64,000 bases of DNA, from contig NZ_BDCC01000061.1 of assembly GCF_001613305.1 (NCBI RefSeq), positions 1 through 64,000 of the forward strand, read 5' to 3'. The stretch's first letter is position 1. Each line of letters opens with the position of its first letter. The DNA comes from Nocardia vaccinii NBRC 15922. GTDB lineage: Bacteria > Actinomycetota > Actinomycetes > Mycobacteriales > Mycobacteriaceae. Shown here in pieces: positions 1 through 7,098 of this stretch. A program made the position numbers and the translations under genes. The notes under the pieces were generated by a model, which saw only the letters and a program-made list of their open reading frames with translations, did no database searches and was not told the origin of the DNA.

Positions 1-1007
1 CACTACTCGCCGCCGGCGCCGCGTTGATCCTGCTGTATCTGGACAAGGGTCAGGACTGGGGCTGGGGAAGACCGACCAGCTACGGCTGGCTGCTCGGCGG
101 TCTGGTTTTGACGGGGCTGTTCTTCCTCGTGGAAACCAGGGCCAGCCAACCGATCATGGACATCAAACTGCTGCTGCACCCCCGCGTCGGGCTGACCTTG
201 ATCATGGCGTTCTTCGGAGTCTTCATCCTCGCCGAGCAAACCTACGCCCTGGGCTACATGACCCAGACTCCCTCCGCGGCGCAACTGCACACTACCGTTG
301 CGCAGGGCGTCATCGCCCAGACGCACCAGATGACCGGGGTCACGCTTCCGTTATCGGTGATCAAGATCGTTCTCGATCCGCAGTACACCTACGGCAACGG
401 CTTCACCCTGCTGCAATACGCGCTGCACATCGGCATCATCTCCGGCGGCGTCGGCATGATATTCGGCCCGCTCGGCGGACTGCTGGCTCGGCGCATCGGG
501 GCCCGGATCCCGGCGATCATCTCGCTGATCGTCCTGATCGGCGCGGGTATCGGCTTCGCGACGGTCCCCTACAGCTGGACCACCTTCGCCATGCTGGCCG
601 CGGTATCCGGGATCGGATTCGGATTCTTCTACGCCTGCGCTCCCCTGCTCATGGTCGACGCTGTTCCGCCGGAACAACAAGGCATCAGCCTCGGCATGTT
701 CGGCGTCGTCACCAGCATCGGCTCGGGCACCGGAATCGCCATCACCACCGCCCTGCTCAACAACAACCCGATCAAAGCCCACATCGACGTGATGGGGCAC
801 TCGGTCACGCAGGTCATCCCTCAGGTCTTCGGCGATCGCGGCTGGAGTCTCGGGTTCTGGGCGATGACCGCCGCCACGACGGTCGCACTCGTGGTCGCCG
901 TCATCATGCGCCACGGCCGCACCCCCGCCACCGGCGGAGCCGAACCCACTGGGGAAATCGTCGCACCCGTCGCGGTGCCGGAACCTCCCATCAGCGACAT
1001 CGTCTAG
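1..1007 (+). CDS. MFS drug exporter, DHA2/EmrB-QacA type (3' part)
   Basis: The 5' end lies outside the window; the frame is open from base 3 to a TAG at 1005-1007, giving about 334 residues. The visible part is the C-terminal half of a 14-helix major facilitator: at least seven hydrophobic segments alternate with short charged loops, including a cytoplasmic GPLGGLLARRIGAR loop typical of MFS transporters, and a C-terminal hydrophilic tail. DHA2 proteins export drugs or lipids from the cytoplasm by proton antiport. The extracellular loop between the third and fourth visible helices is long (roughly 75 residues), as seen in actinobacterial DHA2 members. It converges on the double GntR regulator, whose link to it is unproven. 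Substrate cannot be read from sequence. Confidence 0.85.
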   Translation, partial: LLAAGAALILLYLDKGQDWGWGRPTSYGWLLGGLVLTGLFFLVETRASQPIMDIKLLLHPRVGLTLIMAFFGVFILAEQTYALGYMTQTPSAAQLHTTVAQGVIAQTHQMTGVTLPLSVIKIVLDPQYTYGNGFTLLQYALHIGIISGGVGMIFGPLGGLLARRIGARIPAIISLIVLIGAGIGFATVPYSWTTFAMLAAVSGIGFGFFYACAPLLMVDAVPPEQQGISLGMFGVVTSIGSGTGIAITTALLNNNPIKAHIDVMGHSVTQVIPQVFGDRGWSLGFWAMTAATTVALVVAVIMRHGRTPATGGAEPTGEIVAPVAVPEPPISDIV

Positions 1008-1122
1008 ATATCGGTCCGTAGTCCGGGCCGCGGTGGGCGCCACCGCGGCCCGGCCACGATCGAAAAAGGGCAAGCCGGTTCCCGCAACCGGCGGGATCTG
1101 TGGACGCGGTAGTGCCGCATCG

Positions 1123-2712
1123 TCATTCGATGAGATCGACCATGAGCCGTCGACCGAGATCCGACGATTCGAAGAAGCCGCTGTTGCCGGCCAAACCCTC
1201 GGCCCATATTTGCCCCGCGCGGCCGGCGTCATGGGCCGCGAAGGCGGCGACGAGTTCCACGAACATCGCCTGAGCCTTGCGGTTCGCCGTGCCGATCCCC
1301 GGCAGCGCACTGACCCCGGAGGTCAGTGCCGACCCTGTGCCGGCACGCACCCACTGCAGCATCTGGGCGATGACGGCAAGGGCAGGATTCCGTGTGGCCG
1401 TGAAAGCCAGCGCGACGGCGCGCTGCCAGGTCTTGTAGAACTGGGGCGTATCGTCCACGCAGGTCAACAGTTCCGACTCGAGCGCACGCAAATCCGTCAG
1501 CGTATCTTCCCCGACCCGGGCGGCTGCGATCTCCATCATGGCGGGCTCGATCATCCGCACAGCACGCGAAAAATCGGCAAGGGTGGTCTGACGGGCCTCG
1601 AAGACGGTGCCCGCCAACTGGGCAGCCACCTTGGGCGTCGGATATCTGACCAGCGCGCCGCCGCGATCACCGGGCCGCAGGTCCAGCAGGAACTCCATCT
1701 CCAGAATCCGCAGCGCCTCGCGCAGAGTAGGTCGGGAGATGTCGAACTCCTCGCTCAGCAGCGCAAGCGAGGGCAATCGCTCTCCATCACGCAGCCGACC
1801 GTCAGCGATTCGAGACCTGATCTCCGTCGCCACCACCGTCGCCGCCCGCTGCGCGTTCTCGCGACCAGCCTGATCAGCCTGAGCCCGCCACAAGGGCACG
1901 ACATCGACGGGGCATCGGCTACGACTCCGGCTGACCATCAGCCTGGTGGCGACGTGCAGATAGTCGCTCCATGCTTGTCGCGCCAGACCGCCGTCACGCC
2001 GCCTGGCTGCGTCGAGAAACCCGCTGTGCGCGGCGACCACTCGTCGCGCGTCGCGTTCCGCGGAGCCACGATCGGACGTGTCGAGCGCTGCGTACACCTG
2101 TGCGGTGTAGATGTGGCGCAGAACCCCAGCGATCACGCCGAGGGAAGTGTTGCCGGACAGTTCGGTAACCGCTTGATCGAACGCAGCCGTCGTCGTCGCG
2201 AACGACAGCGCGTCCCCGATCGCGGCACGTTCGGTCTCGTGCAGCGCCACAAGATAGTTCAGGCCTTCATCGCCGCACTTTTCGGCGAGATGCTCGGCAG
2301 CAGGAGGTTCGACCACCGAACGGGCCTCCTCGAGATCGGCCAGCGTCGCCCGCCGCACCTGCAACAACAGCGCGACGTACCCCGCGACCGAGGCGAGACC
2401 GGGCTGACGTACCACGGCTCCCCCGCCCCGTCCGCGACGGATCTCGATCAGCGACTGCGACTCCAAGATCCGCAACGCTTCCCGCAGGGTCTCTCTGGAG
2501 ACCTCGAAGGCGACGGTGAGTTCGGCCTCCGAAGGCAGACGCTGCCCTGGCTCCAGCTCACCACTGAGTATCCGGCGACGCAAACCGGCCGCCAGAACGT
2601 GAGAAACCTTGGCGGCGCGGCGATGCGGAGACCGCCACGACTCATCGACCGCTACCACACCACCCGTCGATGCCGACCTGGCACGAATCGTCTCGTCCAT
2701 CGGCTCCTCCAT
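1123..2712 (-). CDS. Tandem (duplicated) GntR/FadR-family regulator
   Basis: The 529-residue protein holds two complete FadR-type units in one chain. Unit 1 has a winged helix at about residues 35-105 (LPSEAELTVAFEVSRETLRE, then a GRGGGAVV wing) and an all-helical FCD effector domain at about 110-235. Unit 2 repeats this with a winged helix at about 275-345 (LPSLALLSEEFDISRPTLRE, then DRGGALV) and a second FCD domain to the C-terminus. Ordinary FadR proteins are about 230-250 residues and dimerise; here the dimer is apparently covalent. Start chosen at ATG 2712 behind GAGGA; ATG 2700 is an alternative. Single frame, no internal stop, so it is not a frameshift artefact. Ligand unknown; FCD domains usually bind small organic acids. 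Confidence 0.85.
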   Translation of the reverse strand: MEEPMDETIRARSASTGGVVAVDESWRSPHRRAAKVSHVLAAGLRRRILSGELEPGQRLPSEAELTVAFEVSRETLREALRILESQSLIEIRRGRGGGAVVRQPGLASVAGYVALLLQVRRATLADLEEARSVVEPPAAEHLAEKCGDEGLNYLVALHETERAAIGDALSFATTTAAFDQAVTELSGNTSLGVIAGVLRHIYTAQVYAALDTSDRGSAERDARRVVAAHSGFLDAARRRDGGLARQAWSDYLHVATRLMVSRSRSRCPVDVVPLWRAQADQAGRENAQRAATVVATEIRSRIADGRLRDGERLPSLALLSEEFDISRPTLREALRILEMEFLLDLRPGDRGGALVRYPTPKVAAQLAGTVFEARQTTLADFSRAVRMIEPAMMEIAAARVGEDTLTDLRALESELLTCVDDTPQFYKTWQRAVALAFTATRNPALAVIAQMLQWVRAGTGSALTSGVSALPGIGTANRKAQAMFVELVAAFAAHDAGRAGQIWAEGLAGNSGFFESSDLGRRLMVDLIE

Positions 2713-2815
2713 CGATTCCTCGAAATCACTGGGCGAGAACGGTCTACGTATCCATCCGCAGCCGTGCGCCGTAAGCCGGACCGCCTGCCCCGAGCGGCCC
2801 CCGTAACAGCGAACC

Positions 2816-2935
2816 TCAGCGGCCGTGCACGTTACCGGTGAATTCCTCAGGTACCCAACCGGGTGCACGCTTTTCCATGAATGCCTTCATCCCCTCGGTG
2901 GTTCGGCTGATCCACCGAAGGCCGGGAACATCGTT
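2816..2935 (-). pseudogene. C-terminal remnant of a crotonase (enoyl-CoA hydratase) gene
   Basis: On the minus strand a short frame reads ISRTTEGMKAFMEKRAPGW followed by VPEE and ends at TGA 2816-2818. The pattern EGMKAFMEKRxPxW is the conserved end of enoyl-CoA hydratase/isomerase proteins, where it forms the last helix. Nothing recognisable as the rest of the roughly 260-residue enzyme lies upstream; a different frame (2887-3117) is open for 76 codons but shows no family resemblance. I read it as the tail of a gene lost by deletion between the two regulators. Too short to be certain. Confidence 0.45.
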
Positions 2936-3585
2936 CGATAATCGATGAAGCCATACCGCCTGTTCAGCATTCGCTTCACGGGTATCCCGGCGATGGAGGC
3001 AGTCTGCGGCATCTCACCGACCACGGCGACCATCGGGCGCGAACGCATCTCCGGCCACTCGCACGCCTCTCCTTCGCTTGCCAACACGGCCCCCAGATAA
3101 CTACCGGACATAGTCAACTATACATACCCGAAAGATTTTCGCCGATCTGGGCGCATCCACCCTCGTCCACTGCGGCAGGGCCTTATGGGAGATGCACGCA
3201 GGTAATGCCGTCGAAACTCGACCCCAGGACCGTCGGAGTCGCATCGGTAGACAGCGGCAACCTAATCAACTATTTAGCGGATATTGTCGACACAGGTCAT
3301 ATGCACCCGAACTCTGCCGCACGGTTCGGGCGATGCTTCCCAGCGCCGTAGTCAGCGCAACATGCGCTCGGGGCCGCGACGTCGGGCTCGGCTCGGCGAA
3401 TGAGCCCAGCTCCACCCGGAATATCCAGTCAACTACCATCATTGACTCAGATGCATGACCATGACGATGCAGCTCCCCGGACCAGAACAGCGACGACCGC
3501 TCGGCATTTCCAGCGAAAGGCTGAAGCCTCGGATACTCGACAAGATGGCCGCGGGAAAAGAACTCCGCCGAGACAGAGGGAGGCC
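2936..3585. other. 650-base gap, lower GC, repeated TCAACTA words
   Basis: No convincing gene. Open frames at 2887-3117 (minus) and 3192-3458 (plus) have no family features and poor codon use. The stretch is locally AT-richer than its flanks. The word TCAACTA occurs at 3114-3120, 3266-3272 and 3429-3435, the last within an inverted repeat just ahead of the TetR gene. It probably holds regulatory DNA plus decayed coding sequence. Confidence 0.5.
3427..3447. promoter_or_regulatory. Inverted repeat AGTCAA-N9-TTGACT upstream of the TetR gene
   Basis: AGTCAA at 3427-3432 and TTGACT at 3442-3447 form a perfect 6-bp inverted repeat with a 9-nt spacer. The left arm belongs to one of three TCAACTA words spaced about 155-165 bp apart (3114, 3266, 3429). 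A TetR dimer site is plausible, about 140 bp upstream of the chosen TetR start; binding is inference. Confidence 0.35.
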
Positions 3586-4221
3586 GTGTCTACCGTCCCG
3601 TCGATGCTCGGGCGTCCAGCCGGCGCCAAGGGCGAAGAGACCCGACACCGAGTCATCGCGGCCACCATGCGTTGCGTGGCCGAGGTCGGATACTCGCGCG
3701 CGACCATTCGCGAGATCGCCCGGATGGCACAGATGACCAGCGGGAGCCTGTACCACTACTTTCCGAATAAGTTCGAACTCGTCAAGGCCGCGTTCCTCGA
3801 ACTCGCGGACGTCGCGGTTCCGCGGTTGTCGGCGGCGGCGGATCGGGCCGACGGCGTCATCGACAAGCTCATGGCCGTCTTCGACGAGAGCGACCGGCTC
3901 ATGCGCGACTACCCTTACGCAGTTGCGTTCGACCGCGCGATCCGAGTCGAGAGCCCGGAGAATCTACATCTGGCCGAACGCAGCGACACTATCTTCAGCA
4001 CACTGCGCGGCCTGATCGTAGACATTGTCGACCAGGCCCAGAGGGCGGGCGCCCTCGCACCGGACATGGGCGTCGAAAGTGCCGCGAACGCCATATACGC
4101 AGCCATGCAGGGCCTATACGACCACATGGCCACAGCACCGCCTGAGCAGTATCGCGACACGATGCGCGCGTTGAAGATGCTCATCCAGGGCACGCTGTTC
4201 GATCACGCGAAACTGGAGTAG
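3586..4221 (+). CDS. TetR-family transcriptional regulator
   Basis: About 211 residues. The N-terminal helix-turn-helix spans about residues 17-62: RHRVIAATMRCVAEVGYSRA, then TIREIARMAQMTSGSLYHYF, the classic TetR recognition helix ending in LYHYF. The rest is an all-helical ligand domain. The start is taken as GTG 3586 just behind GAGGGAGG; the frame stays open upstream to 3400 but that extension is low-complexity and unlike TetR N-termini, and ATG 3604 is also possible. Neighbours give no clear target. The inverted repeat at 3427-3447 is a candidate autoregulatory site. Confidence 0.82.
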   Translation: MSTVPSMLGRPAGAKGEETRHRVIAATMRCVAEVGYSRATIREIARMAQMTSGSLYHYFPNKFELVKAAFLELADVAVPRLSAAADRADGVIDKLMAVFDESDRLMRDYPYAVAFDRAIRVESPENLHLAERSDTIFSTLRGLIVDIVDQAQRAGALAPDMGVESAANAIYAAMQGLYDHMATAPPEQYRDTMRALKMLIQGTLFDHAKLE

Positions 4222-4488
4222 TTCGCAAGACCCGATCCACGGACCCCATCCGGCCTCACGCTGTCACGCTTCGCATCGCGAAATGATTCGAGACCCAAGC
4301 GTTCGTCAATGAGAGGCTTGTCACAGTCAAGGAAGTAATCTATCGTTTGATTGATTATTGGAATCTGCACTCGAAGAGGAAAGATGCCTCCTCAGCGAGA
4401 ACGCTCGACGTTCGCTTTCACGGCAATATCACCCAAGTCCTCGGGCACGCTCGAAAGGAGCGCGCCCTGTGAGTCGGATGCGCACCCG

Positions 4489-5082
4489 ATGGCCGCCACC
4501 CGGGTCATCGGCGGCGGTCCACACCACTCCGGAACGCAGACACTCGCCGTATCTACCGAGTACGCCCGAAGGCACTCCCTGAGACGTCGGTTGGTGGTGG
4601 TCGCACAGAGTCGAGTGGAACTGATTCGACACGCGGGCGGCTGGCTTTTCGACCGCACGATGGCCGGCTGGGACGTGACCGTACTCGTCATGGACCACAC
4701 CGATTCTCGCGCGCTCGAGGTGCTCGGTGTCCGAGCGGTCGATCTGACTGCCGGGTTGACCGCACCCGTGCGCCGCCCGTTCCCGCATGAGATTGCAGTC
4801 GATGCGGAACTCTACCGATCCGACGATGATGTCCGCCGCAGGGCGCTACGGCTCATCGAGAGCCGCGGGGTAGACATCAGACTGTGGGGCGCCCGATGGC
4901 CCTCCGAAGTCTGGCCCTACGAAGTAGCGGACACGTTCTACCCGACGCGGCATCGACTCAGTAGGGCAGCACAGGTGTTCAAAGGCCATGCCCTCGCCGC
5001 CACCGGTACTGCATCCGAGCCTGTGAGAGCCACGGAGACATTTCGTAGGGTCGCTCGGCCGATCCACCGTGCGACGGCATGA
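4489..5082 (+). CDS. Protein of unknown function
   Basis: About 197 residues, not recognised. The best conserved-looking part (about residues 33-80) has an alpha/beta look: RRLVVVAQSRVELIRHAGGW, then a strand VTVLVMD, DSRALEVLGVRAVDL, followed by a WGARWPSEVWPYEV segment. No signal peptide or membrane segment. Start is uncertain: the only good Shine-Dalgarno (GGAG at 4457-4460) points to GTG 4469, which is in another frame and stops at 4582, right where the conserved part begins. Either a short leader ORF is translated first and re-initiation follows, or the gene has a frame problem at its 5' end. It stands alone between a TetR gene and nrdF. Confidence 0.55.
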   Translation: MAATRVIGGGPHHSGTQTLAVSTEYARRHSLRRRLVVVAQSRVELIRHAGGWLFDRTMAGWDVTVLVMDHTDSRALEVLGVRAVDLTAGLTAPVRRPFPHEIAVDAELYRSDDDVRRRALRLIESRGVDIRLWGARWPSEVWPYEVADTFYPTRHRLSRAAQVFKGHALAATGTASEPVRATETFRRVARPIHRATA

Positions 5083-5212
5083 CCGGTAGCCGACAGACAA
5101 CACCACGCCACCATCGGAGCTGACCTGGGATCCGTCGCGGCCGTGCACGGCAGGCCGTGCCTGACGTGGCAGCCCGCCGTCACGTCAGGGTCGGGCCGTC
5201 GATACTTGCGAG

Positions 5213-6175
5213 CTAGAACTCCCAGTCCTCGTCCTCGGTGTTGACCGCCTTGCCGATAACGTAGCTGGAACCCGAACCGGAGAAGAAGTCGTGGTTCTCG
5301 TCGGCGTTCGGCGACAACGCCGAGAGAATGGCCGGGTTGACCTCGGTCTCGTCCTTGGGGAACAGGCCCTCGTAACCGAGGTTCATCAGAGCCTTGTTGG
5401 CGTTGTAGCGCAGGAACTTCTTGACGTCCTCGGTGAGGCCGACCTCGTCGTAGAGATCCTGGGTGTACTCGACCTCGTTCTCGTACAGCTCGAACAGCAG
5501 CTCGAAGGTGTAGCTCTTGAGTTCCTCGCGCTCGGGCTCGGTGAGCTGCTCGAGGCCCTTCTGGTACTTGTAGCCGATGTAGTAGCCGTGCACGGCCTCG
5601 TCGCGGATGATCAGGCGGATCAGGTCTGCGGTGTTGGTGAGCTTGGCGCGCGAGGACCAGTACATCGGCAGGTAGAAACCGGAGTAGAACAGGAAACTCT
5701 CCAGCAGCGTGGAGGCCACCTTGCGCTTGAGCGGCTCGTCGCCCCGGTAGTAGTCCAGCACGATCTCCGCCTTGCGCTGCAGATTGCGATTCTCCTCCGA
5801 CCAGCGGAAGGCGTCGTCGATCTCGCGGGTCGAGCAGAGCGTGGAGAAGATCGAGCTGTAGCTCTTGGCGTGCACCGACTCCATGAACGCGATGTTGGTG
5901 TACACCGCCTCCTCGTGCGGGGTGAGCGCGTCCGGGATCAGACTCACCGCGCCGACCGTGCCCTGAATCGTGTCCAGGAGGGTCAGGCCGGTGAAAACCC
6001 GCATGGTGAGCTGCTTTTCATGCGCGGTCAGCGTATTCCACGAGGGAATGTCATTGGACACCGGAACCTTCTCGGGCAACCAGAAGTTGCCGGTGAGCCT
6101 GTCCCAGACCTCGGCATCCTTCTCATCGGGCACCCGATTCCAGTTGATCGCAGACACTCGATCGATCAGCTTCAC
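5213..6175 (-). CDS. nrdF: Class Ib ribonucleotide reductase small subunit (R2F)
   Basis: The 320-residue protein carries the dimetal site and tyrosyl radical that start reduction of ribonucleoside diphosphates by NrdE. All ligands can be placed: Asp68, Glu99, His102, Glu159, Glu193, His196, with radical Tyr106 in the ESVHAKSYS motif. Length and the DEDWEF C-terminus, which docks on NrdE, match NrdF. The Mn2(III)-tyrosyl cofactor used by NrdF needs NrdI, encoded nearby. Start is GTG 6175. It is transcribed separately from nrdHIE, being split from them by a HAD-like gene, but both promoters have the same type of paired NrdR-like boxes, so the two units should be co-repressed when dNTPs are plentiful. 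Confidence 0.97.
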   Translation of the reverse strand: MKLIDRVSAINWNRVPDEKDAEVWDRLTGNFWLPEKVPVSNDIPSWNTLTAHEKQLTMRVFTGLTLLDTIQGTVGAVSLIPDALTPHEEAVYTNIAFMESVHAKSYSSIFSTLCSTREIDDAFRWSEENRNLQRKAEIVLDYYRGDEPLKRKVASTLLESFLFYSGFYLPMYWSSRAKLTNTADLIRLIIRDEAVHGYYIGYKYQKGLEQLTEPEREELKSYTFELLFELYENEVEYTQDLYDEVGLTEDVKKFLRYNANKALMNLGYEGLFPKDETEVNPAILSALSPNADENHDFFSGSGSSYVIGKAVNTEDEDWEF

Positions 6176-6207
6176 GCCTGCTCACTCACCCTTTCGCATC
6201 GCCTGAC

Positions 6208-6268
6208 ATTATACGCTGGAACACTACTCCTAGTGGAACTCGGCGCTACGCAACACAACACCTTGTGT
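6208..6268 (-). promoter_or_regulatory. nrdF promoter with two NrdR-like boxes
   Basis: A perfect TATAAT -10 hexamer lies on the minus strand at 6213-6208, about 33 nt before the nrdF start. Immediately upstream are two 16-bp palindromes: ACACTACTCCTAGTGG (6221-6236) and ACACAACACCTTGTGT (6253-6268), centres 32 bp apart, or three helical turns. Both fit the NrdR box pattern known from actinobacteria (ACAC-W-A-N4-T-W-GTGT type). The proximal box covers the expected -35 region, which fits repression by the ATP-cone regulator NrdR; nrdR itself is not in the window. Confidence 0.85.
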
Positions 6269-6431
6269 CTCCACCGTCCTGCGGATATCCGCGCAACTGT
6301 GCGGTGATCCACATCGGGATCGCTGGTCGCGACGAAATACGCTTCGCTACACCGAATTCGCGTGCGCCCACCGGCCCCGCCGAGGCGCTCACAGTTTGCC
6401 AGACCGGCGGACCATCGCATCGCCCCGCCGC

Positions 6432-6941
6432 TCATCCTGCGCAGCTCTCGATGACCGCGGCCTCCACATCGAGCCAGGTACGCGTGGCACGAACCCACTC
6501 CGGCGGAGGCCGGGTCTGCGCTCCGAACCAGAACAGATGCGGTACCAGACCCCGCAGCGCGGTGTGCACGTCGATCCGGTCGTCGACCATATGCGTGATC
6601 CCCAACTCCGCACAGTGGATCGCCTTATCCGCCCGAGCGCGGCAGAACCGCAGATTCTCGCGTGGAATCCCGGTGCGGCCGAAGAAATCATGGTGATCGA
6701 GCCATTGCCGAGTCCGCTGCTCGACCCGCGGCCCACACTTCGAAATCACCCACGTCCCCTCGAAACGCGGCACGATGCGCGCGAGCACCTCGAAGGCGCC
6801 GGGGCTGGGCGGCGTCAGCATCGCCTGCTCGACACCACCGGACAGAAATACGGTGTCCGCGACACCGGGCTCGGCCGCGGCCCCTTGGATGACACGACCG
6901 AAGTCGACGCCCAACCGTTGAGCGACAGTAGTTTTGCGCAC
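6432..6941 (-). CDS. HAD-like hydrolase/nucleotidase-type protein
   Basis: About 169 residues. The N-terminal LGVDFGRVI resembles a HAD motif I in which the usual DxD is altered (DFG), and ITHMVDDRIDV near residue 130 resembles motif IV (DD). Between them, TWVISKCGP fits motif II and a downstream lysine (ADKAIHC) motif III. Proteins of this shape are small cytoplasmic HAD phosphatases or nucleotidase-like proteins. GTG 6941 was chosen because a GGGGGAA Shine-Dalgarno lies eight bases ahead; the frame is open 25 codons further. Its position between nrdF and nrdHIE suggests a nucleotide-linked role, but this is inference and the changed motif I may mean weak or no phosphatase activity. Confidence 0.65.
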   Translation of the reverse strand: MRKTTVAQRLGVDFGRVIQGAAAEPGVADTVFLSGGVEQAMLTPPSPGAFEVLARIVPRFEGTWVISKCGPRVEQRTRQWLDHHDFFGRTGIPRENLRFCRARADKAIHCAELGITHMVDDRIDVHTALRGLVPHLFWFGAQTRPPPEWVRATRTWLDVEAAVIESCAG

Positions 6942-7056
6942 GATGACATTCCCCCACAACATTTCGACCGGTACGCACGACCCAGCCGAGCGCGTCGTCC
7001 GGTTGACGCCGGCCACTGCCGCACACCCGAAATAGACGCAATGACCGAGATCGAAC

Positions 7057-7084
7057 GGGCGCCTCGGCCGGAACCGAGGCGCCC
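7057..7084 (-). terminator. Hairpin downstream of nrdE
   Basis: GGGCGCCTCGG (7057-7067) and CCGAGGCGCCC (7074-7084) form a perfect 11-bp stem with a 6-nt loop, 15 nt after the nrdE stop on the minus strand. There is no U-tract, as is common for actinobacterial terminators. Confidence 0.7.
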
Positions 7085-7098
7085 GCCGTGCGGCAGTG

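Noticed and set aside
13..2841. Antisense frames over the MFS and double GntR genes, e.g. 351-1310 minus and 1033-2841 plus
   Set aside because: Arg/Gly/His-rich composition typical of wrong-frame translation; the opposite strand holds clear families.
2887..3117. 76-codon minus-strand frame
   Set aside because: No recognisable domain, no good start signal, and it runs out of frame into the crotonase remnant; possibly decayed sequence.
5291..6307. Long open frame antisense to nrdF
   Set aside because: It mirrors nrdF codon structure; high-GC genes routinely give open antisense frames, and it has no family features.
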